Assembly (NCBI GenBank): GCA_004298155.1
Contig: SCRD01000014.1
Span: 1 to 36,912, forward strand
Direction of reading: 5' to 3'
DNA: 36,912 nt
From: Acidobacteriota bacterium
GTDB lineage: Bacteria; Acidobacteriota; Terriglobia; UBA7540
Made by a program: the position numbers and the translations under genes. The notes under the pieces are model-generated. The model did not search any database. It was given only the letters and a program-made list of their open reading frames with translations, and had not been told where the DNA came from. Numbering within the stretch: position 1 is the stretch's first letter; every line of letters starts with the position of its first letter. This document shows positions 32,568 to 36,912 of the stretch, piece by piece.

Positions 32568-33191
32568 ATGAGCGTTTCTGCGCGTTATTTTGGACTGACA
32601 GGTGGCATCGCGTCCGGCAAATCCACGGTCGCTGCAATGCTGCGTGAACTGGGAGCGTACATTGTCGATGCCGATAAGGTCGGCCACGAGATGCTGCTCT
32701 CCACTTCACCCGCCTTCGCTGAACTCGTGGCCGCGTTCGGGCGCCGGATTCTCGACTCTGCCGGCCGGATTGACCGCAGCAAACTCGGTTCCCTGGTTTT
32801 CGCGGACCCCGCAAAATTGCAGCAGCTCAACCGCATCGTGCATCCTCGCATCATTGAACGCATTGGCCAGATGGCCGCCGAGCATTGCAAACAAAATCCC
32901 AGGGCAGTGGTTGTCGTTGATGCTGCGCTGATTTACGAGACCGGCATACCCGGCCGTTTTGTTAAGACGATGGTGGCCTGGTGCCGGCCTGAGCAGCAGG
33001 TTGAGCGCCTGATCGAAAAAACCGGCCTCAGCCGCGAAGAAGCTGAAAAGCGCATCGCGAGCCAGATGCCCGCGGACGAAAAACGCCGCCGCGCCGATTT
33101 TGTAATCGACTGCTCCGGCAGCCTCGAAGAAACTCGCCGCCAGGTTGAAGCCCTTTATCCCGTGCTGAAACAACTGGCCCTAAGCGAGTGA
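32568..33191 (+). CDS. coaE: dephospho-CoA kinase
   Basis: The ATG at 32568 gives 207 residues. It has the P-loop GLTGGIASGKSTVA at residues 9-22, DADKVGHE, and VDAALIYETGIPGRF, the CoaE pattern, with RIASQMPADEKRRRADFVI near the end as the conserved lid region. It phosphorylates dephospho-CoA in the last step of CoA synthesis. An upstream in-frame start at 32514 would add 18 residues unlike the family. There is no strong ribosome-binding site. It follows folD by 66 bp and is closed by a hairpin terminator. Confidence 0.95.
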   Translation: MSVSARYFGLTGGIASGKSTVAAMLRELGAYIVDADKVGHEMLLSTSPAFAELVAAFGRRILDSAGRIDRSKLGSLVFADPAKLQQLNRIVHPRIIERIGQMAAEHCKQNPRAVVVVDAALIYETGIPGRFVKTMVAWCRPEQQVERLIEKTGLSREEAEKRIASQMPADEKRRRADFVIDCSGSLEETRRQVEALYPVLKQLALSE

Positions 33192-33198
33192 CGCGGCC

Positions 33199-33219
33199 GG
33201 GAGAAGTGCAACTTCTCCC
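33199..33219 (+). terminator. hairpin terminator after coaE
   Basis: GGGAGAAG and CTTCTCCC form a perfect 8-bp stem around loop TGCAA, starting 7 bp past the coaE stop. No T-tract follows, so strength is uncertain. Confidence 0.5.
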
Positions 33220-33344
33220 TCCACGATCCAGGAAGGCAAGGCCAGCTTCCGGCAAGTGGTCAAAAGCACCTGATTTTCTTCTCCAATCGTGATAAAAATA
33301 GCTCGCTCAATTTTTATGACCTGCATCCAAAGGAGCGCCCAGCG

Positions 33345-34181
33345 ATGAAAAAGAGTTCCATGTTTCTTCTTGCTTTATTTGCCACTCTGGCGGTTGCTTT
33401 GCTGGTTGGTTTCCAGGTCCGCACCAGCGGCCAGCAGCACAAGGAGCCTATTGGTTATGAAGACACGCCCATGCTGCCCGGCGGCAAATGGCATGTGCAT
33501 GACGGCCGGCGTCCGCACCCACCCATTGTCACGCCAGGGACCTTCAGCACCCAGCAGACTCCAGGCCAGCCACCCTCCGACGCGATCATTCTTTTTGACG
33601 GCAAGGACCTTTCCAGTTGGCAGTCGGCAAAGGGCGGACCTGCCGAATGGAAAGTCCAGGGCGAATATTTTGAAGTCGCCCCTGGTAAGGGCGATATTGA
33701 AACCAAACAGAAATTCGGTCCCATGCAGCTCCATCTCGAGTGGAGTGAGCCCAATCCTCCGCACGGAGAGAGCCAGGGGCGCGGCAACAGCGGCGTGTTC
33801 CTGCAGGGGCAGTACGAGATCCAGGTGCTCGACAGCTACAACAACATTACTTATGCCGATGGCCAGACCGGCGCGGTTTACGGCCAACACCCGCCGCTCG
33901 CGAATGCCTGCCGGCCGCCCGGAGAATGGCAAACCTACGACATCGCCTTTACCCCTGCCATCTGGGAAGGTGGTGAAGTCCATTTGCCGGCTTACGTCAC
34001 CGTCTTCCAGAACGGCGTGTTGGTGCAGGACCACACGGAAATCTGGGGTTCCACCGGCCATCGCATCTTCCCGCATTACAAGCCCGATGTGGGGAGCACC
34101 GGCCCGCTGGTTCTCCAGGACCATCACAATCCTGTGCGCTACCGCAACATCTGGGTTCGTGAAATCAAGCCGGTACAATAG
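33345..34181 (+). CDS. exported DUF1080-domain protein (3-keto-disaccharide hydrolase-like)
   Basis: The protein has 278 residues. A signal peptide (MFLLALFATLAVALLVGF) is followed by a Pro/His-rich spacer to about residue 80. The domain then begins IILFDGKDLSSWQS and continues through GRGNSGVFLQGQYEIQVLDS to LVLQDHHNPVRYRNIWVREI, the standard DUF1080 sandwich. Members are concanavalin-like folds, some shown to act on 3-keto sugars. It should work in the periplasm. AGGAG precedes the ATG by 8-9 bases. It stands alone on its strand. Substrate unknown. Confidence 0.9.
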   Translation: MKKSSMFLLALFATLAVALLVGFQVRTSGQQHKEPIGYEDTPMLPGGKWHVHDGRRPHPPIVTPGTFSTQQTPGQPPSDAIILFDGKDLSSWQSAKGGPAEWKVQGEYFEVAPGKGDIETKQKFGPMQLHLEWSEPNPPHGESQGRGNSGVFLQGQYEIQVLDSYNNITYADGQTGAVYGQHPPLANACRPPGEWQTYDIAFTPAIWEGGEVHLPAYVTVFQNGVLVQDHTEIWGSTGHRIFPHYKPDVGSTGPLVLQDHHNPVRYRNIWVREIKPVQ

Positions 34182-34465
34182 AAGAAAGCTTCCGGTTTGA
34201 CGGGAGCCTGTCTGCGCGGGCGGCACTGGCCGTGATTGCCGGATCGCGCCCCGGCGCTTGGCCTCCCGCGGGCCCCGCAAACCTCCGTCGCCCTGGCTTC
34301 ACAACAGGCTTGCAGATCAACGCCACAGAACGCTTGTTTTAAGCATTGTCGGCTCGTACCATTGATCCAGAGGGGGATTGCAACCGTACGGGGATTGCGA
34401 AACCTGCCACCCCTGAAGAGGCGGTCTTACAGGCACATCGAGGACCCGACAGAGAGGAGGCCATA

Positions 34466-35428
34466 ATGAAAATCTTTGTAGCTGGTGGAACGGGTGTTCT
34501 GGGGCGTGCAAGTGTGAAGGCGCTGGTAGAAGGCGGGCACCCGGTCCGCTCGACGGCCAGGACTGAAGAGAAGGCCGAACTGGTCCGCAATCTTGGAGCT
34601 GAGCCTGTCCAGGTGGACCTTTACGACCCGAAGGAAGTACGACGAGCCATATCCGGCTCTGAAGCCGTTCTGCGCTTGACGACCAAAATCCCTCCGATCG
34701 CGAAGATGCGCAGCTTCGAGGCCTGGCAGGAAACGAACCTGCTGCGCACCGAAGGCGCACGCATCCTGGTTGATGCAGCCATCGCGGAAGGTGTGCAGGT
34801 CTACGTTCACGAATCAATCACGTTCGTCTATGCCGACGCCGGGACCCAGTGGATCACGGAAGACAGCCCCACCGACCCCGGCGAAAGCGAAATCCTGCGA
34901 TCAGCGCTGGACGGGGAAAAGGAAGCGGCGCGCTTTTCAGAGGCTGGAGGCCGTGGGATCGTCCTCCGCTTCGGCAGCTTTTACGGCGTCGAATCCAATC
35001 AGACGGCTGACATGGTCAGCATGATGAGACGCCGCCTGATGGTCCAGCCAGGCCGTGGCTCCCATTACATCAGTTCCATTTATATTCCGGATGCAGGCAC
35101 GGCTGTCCTGGCCTCTCTCAAAGTGCCCGCTGGGACCTACAACGTGGTGGACGAAAACCCCGTCAGTTTCAAGGATTATCTGCAGACACTCGCCAGCGCC
35201 GTCCACGTACCCAAGCCCTTCCGGTTTCCAGGCGCACTTGGGAAAGTCACTTTCGGGGATGTGTGGAGTTATATCTCACGCTCGCAGAGAGTTTCAAACG
35301 CGCGGTTCAAGAAAGCTTCCGGATGGAAGCCCAGCGTGGCCAGCGTGGCCGAAGGCTGGCCACTGGTAGCCGCCGCTCTCAAACCGGCCACCCGTGCCAG
35401 GGCACAACAGCCAGGTTCTCGCGCTTAG
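34466..35428 (+). CDS. NAD(P)-binding extended-SDR-like protein lacking the catalytic Tyr
   Basis: The ATG at 34466 follows GAGGAGG with ideal spacing, giving 320 residues. It starts MKIFVAGGTGVLGRASV with the GxxGxxG nucleotide motif, then the middle of an epimerase-type Rossmann fold (VQVDLYDPKEVRRAISGSEA) and VLRFGSFYGVESN. Where extended SDRs have YxxxK, this has LDGEK in SALDGEKEAARF, keeping Lys but losing Tyr. It therefore may bind a dinucleotide without classical dehydrogenase or epimerase chemistry. The Arg/Ala-rich tail is disordered. Substrate unknown; the fold is secure. Confidence 0.82.
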   Translation: MKIFVAGGTGVLGRASVKALVEGGHPVRSTARTEEKAELVRNLGAEPVQVDLYDPKEVRRAISGSEAVLRLTTKIPPIAKMRSFEAWQETNLLRTEGARILVDAAIAEGVQVYVHESITFVYADAGTQWITEDSPTDPGESEILRSALDGEKEAARFSEAGGRGIVLRFGSFYGVESNQTADMVSMMRRRLMVQPGRGSHYISSIYIPDAGTAVLASLKVPAGTYNVVDENPVSFKDYLQTLASAVHVPKPFRFPGALGKVTFGDVWSYISRSQRVSNARFKKASGWKPSVASVAEGWPLVAAALKPATRARAQQPGSRA

Positions 35429-35449
35429 CAGATAGCTGAACAAGGCCAG

Positions 35450-35530
35450 GTTGTCATGCTGAGCGAAGCGAAGCATCCCGGTATTGATCTGAAATTAAAT
35501 GCCGCGGTTCTTCGCTACGCTCAGAATCAC
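35450..35530. repeat. dispersed intergenic repeat with inverted halves
   Basis: The half TCATGCTGAGCGAAGCGAAG (35454-35473) and the reverse complement of CTTCGCTACGCTCAG (35509-35523) face each other across about 35 bp. The 'CTGAGCG-AGCGAAG' core is one I recognise from repeats scattered between genes in Acidobacteria and other environmental phyla. It lies between convergent genes and may form a hairpin in RNA. Only one copy is in the window. Confidence 0.55.
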
Positions 35531-35641
35531 AGGCGTAGAACGCTTTTCAGCCATCTGTCGGGGTTTCTGCGAGGGCGGCGTACGCTCTGCCGTTGCGGAG
35601 GTACGGGTGCTTCACTTTTGCTTCAGCGGAGGGCGCTCACT

Positions 35642-36463
35642 TCACTTCAACCCTTCCTGCGCCATTTTGTCTGAAAAGTGCACGTAGGTGAAAACCTCCG
35701 GGATGTGCGAATCATAGAAGCCGTGCTTGTTCCATGTCCAGCCGGGACTCACTTCGAGGCGCTCGCCTTTTTTGTTTACCTGCTGGAAGCGGGAGCAATC
35801 AATGCGCCAAATGTCTCCGTCCCTGGGCGGCAATTGGCGGCCGTCGGCCAGCAGCTTAAGTCCTTTCCACGGAAACGCCAGTTCCACCGTCCAGCCTTTG
35901 TCCACGTCATCGCGCTTGTTCAGCGTGCCGTCCACGTGCACGGCGTGCTTAAGGCCGGGATAATCCCAGTCGAGAAATCCGTAGCGCCAGCCGCGCGGAT
36001 GAATGTGCCCGCCGATGCCATCAATCTCCATGATTTTGTGCCGGGTCGGGTCCCATTCCGGCTTGGCATGGAATTTCCCTCCCGGCTTCAGTTGATCTTT
36101 CCAGATCCAGAAAACCTCGTAGATGGTGTTAAGCGCATTGATCTCAAACTCGTAATAAGCATCCTCGCCGGCGATGAAGACTTCCATATCATTGTCTTCG
36201 TAAATCTTCGAGTCGCGCTCGGTCAGCGTGGCCCAAACGTCCGGCTCTTCGGCGCGGAAGCCGAAATAGAGGTTCTGGTCGTCCCATAAGATCGCCACAC
36301 GCGTGTCAAACCACGCCGGCTTGCCCGTCACAATGTCCACAAAAGCGCTCGAACGCGGCGCCATCGCCCACGAAGGCTCGTCCAGCCTTCCATCCACCGT
36401 GATCGGCCCCGCCGCCCGGTAAGCCGTGTAATGCGCCAGCTTTTCGCCTGATTCACTTTCCAT
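35642..36463 (-). CDS. CBM9-like carbohydrate-binding protein
   Basis: The protein has 273 residues. ITVDGRLDEPSWAMAPRSSA opens the domain and VAILWDDQNLYFGFRAEEPD, DNDMEVFIAG, YYEFEINALNTIYEVFW and WTVELAFPWKGL follow in the CBM9/DUF1083 order. It should bind a sugar or cell-surface glycan. I see no signal peptide or catalytic domain, so it may be cytoplasmic or exported by another route. GGAGGGAG lies 6-7 bases before the ATG at 36463. It is the only gene on the minus strand at this end. Confidence 0.85.
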   Translation of the reverse strand: MESESGEKLAHYTAYRAAGPITVDGRLDEPSWAMAPRSSAFVDIVTGKPAWFDTRVAILWDDQNLYFGFRAEEPDVWATLTERDSKIYEDNDMEVFIAGEDAYYEFEINALNTIYEVFWIWKDQLKPGGKFHAKPEWDPTRHKIMEIDGIGGHIHPRGWRYGFLDWDYPGLKHAVHVDGTLNKRDDVDKGWTVELAFPWKGLKLLADGRQLPPRDGDIWRIDCSRFQQVNKKGERLEVSPGWTWNKHGFYDSHIPEVFTYVHFSDKMAQEGLK

Positions 36464-36856
36464 CGCTGTCTCCCTCCGTTGCCAGATTCAGAATTCGTTC
36501 GCAGGCCCACCCAACGCGTTTTCCGATTTGTGGCAAGGGCGTCCCGCCCGCGCTTCGCCTGTTTAGCCTCGCGGAATGCACCTCTGCCCCGCTTCCCGTT
36601 CCGCATCGCAACCGAAGATTCTATCAGTTCGACGCTTGCTGCCGAAAATATCCATTGCGCCGCCCGCAGGTCGAGCCAACACCTGCAGGTCCAAGCCATG
36701 CCCCGCGGCGCGTCGGCTTGTGAAGCGACACTGACCAGGTCCCAGCAACTTTGCACTGGCCGAATCTTCTTGACTTTTATAGGCTAGCATGGTCGCGATT
36801 ATATACTTGACAAGCCCATCTATCTGTGAGAGACTGAGGGCATGGAGAGTGATGCC
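36464..36856. other. non-coding stretch before the transposase start
   Basis: No intact gene is visible. Opposing frames through it (36328-36756 minus, 36479-36787 plus) are Arg/Ala/Ser-rich and have no domain. Terminal inverted repeats of the putative insertion sequence should lie in the last ~80 bp, but I could not identify them without the other end. Confidence 0.4.
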
Positions 36857-36912
36857 ATGAACTTAGTTGATCTCGCTCAGCATTTCAGTGATGAAGATAA
36901 AGCGCGTGAATT
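36857..36912 (+). mobile_element. start of a probable IS1595-family transposase gene, cut by the window end
   Basis: From ATG 36857 the frame reads MNLVDLAQHFSDEDKARE and runs off the window. This opening resembles the N-termini of IS1595/ISXO2-type transposases ('MNL-DL---F-DE--C---LE'), which continue into a zinc-ribbon. GGAG lies about nine bases upstream; an in-frame ATG at 36842 is an alternative. Only 18 codons are visible, so the call is provisional. Confidence 0.5.

Noticed and set aside
33370-34280. Long frames on both strands across the DUF1080 gene
   Set aside because: The DUF1080 frame has a signal peptide, ribosome-binding site and domain; the others are shadows.
35678-36289. 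203-codon plus-strand frame
   Set aside because: Antisense to the CBM9-like gene, with no independent support.

Overview
The window reads as a chromosomal segment of a GC-rich, diderm, LPS-making bacterium, most likely an acidobacterium. Pointers are: an ECF sigma factor of the TIGR02999 kind overlapping a Ser/Thr kinase with TolB-like and TPR domains; a TonB receptor with an N-terminal carboxypeptidase-regulatory-like domain; a BlaI/M56 pair whose protease carries a TonB C-terminal domain; an LpxI-type lipid A branch; and a small protein with the 'FTLP-E-WG-LP-GEY' pattern I associate with Acidobacteria. The assignment is inference from gene content; there is no rRNA in the window.

Region 1 (1-12,450) is a glycan-assembly island. 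After a truncated M48 peptidase come four large polytopic membrane proteins on the minus strand (GT-C-like glycosyltransferases or relatives), a class I methyltransferase, and a plus-strand cassette of a GT2 glycosyltransferase and a flippase-like protein. The island is scarred. The plus-strand cassette lies between two direct, diverged copies (constant offset 2833 bp) of one gene-A/gene-B junction: the left copy keeps gene B intact and only the tail of gene A, the right copy keeps gene A intact and only the head of gene B. This is the topology left by single-crossover integration or by replacement inside a tandem duplication. Further gene B pieces flank the methyltransferase gene.

Region 2 (12,769-22,200) is envelope and signalling: a TonB-dependent receptor behind a small Cys/His/Met-rich exported protein (possibly metal handling), the sigma factor/kinase pair, a small hypothetical protein, and an autoregulated-looking blaI/blaR1-like operon with two palindromes over its promoter.

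Region 3 (22,279-33,191) is housekeeping: amrA and pgsA; miaA-hfq-hflX in the order also found in Proteobacteria; a TonB-like protein; and fabZ-lpxA-lpxI followed by a Gfo/Idh/MocA oxidoreductase, with overlapping stops and starts and a near-consensus promoter. Divergent from fabZ are folD and coaE.

Region 4 (33,345-36,912) holds a secreted DUF1080 protein, an atypical SDR, a dispersed intergenic repeat, a CBM9-like protein, and the first codons of what looks like an IS1595-family transposase cut by the window end. I see no rRNA, tRNA, CRISPR array, prophage or classical defence system.
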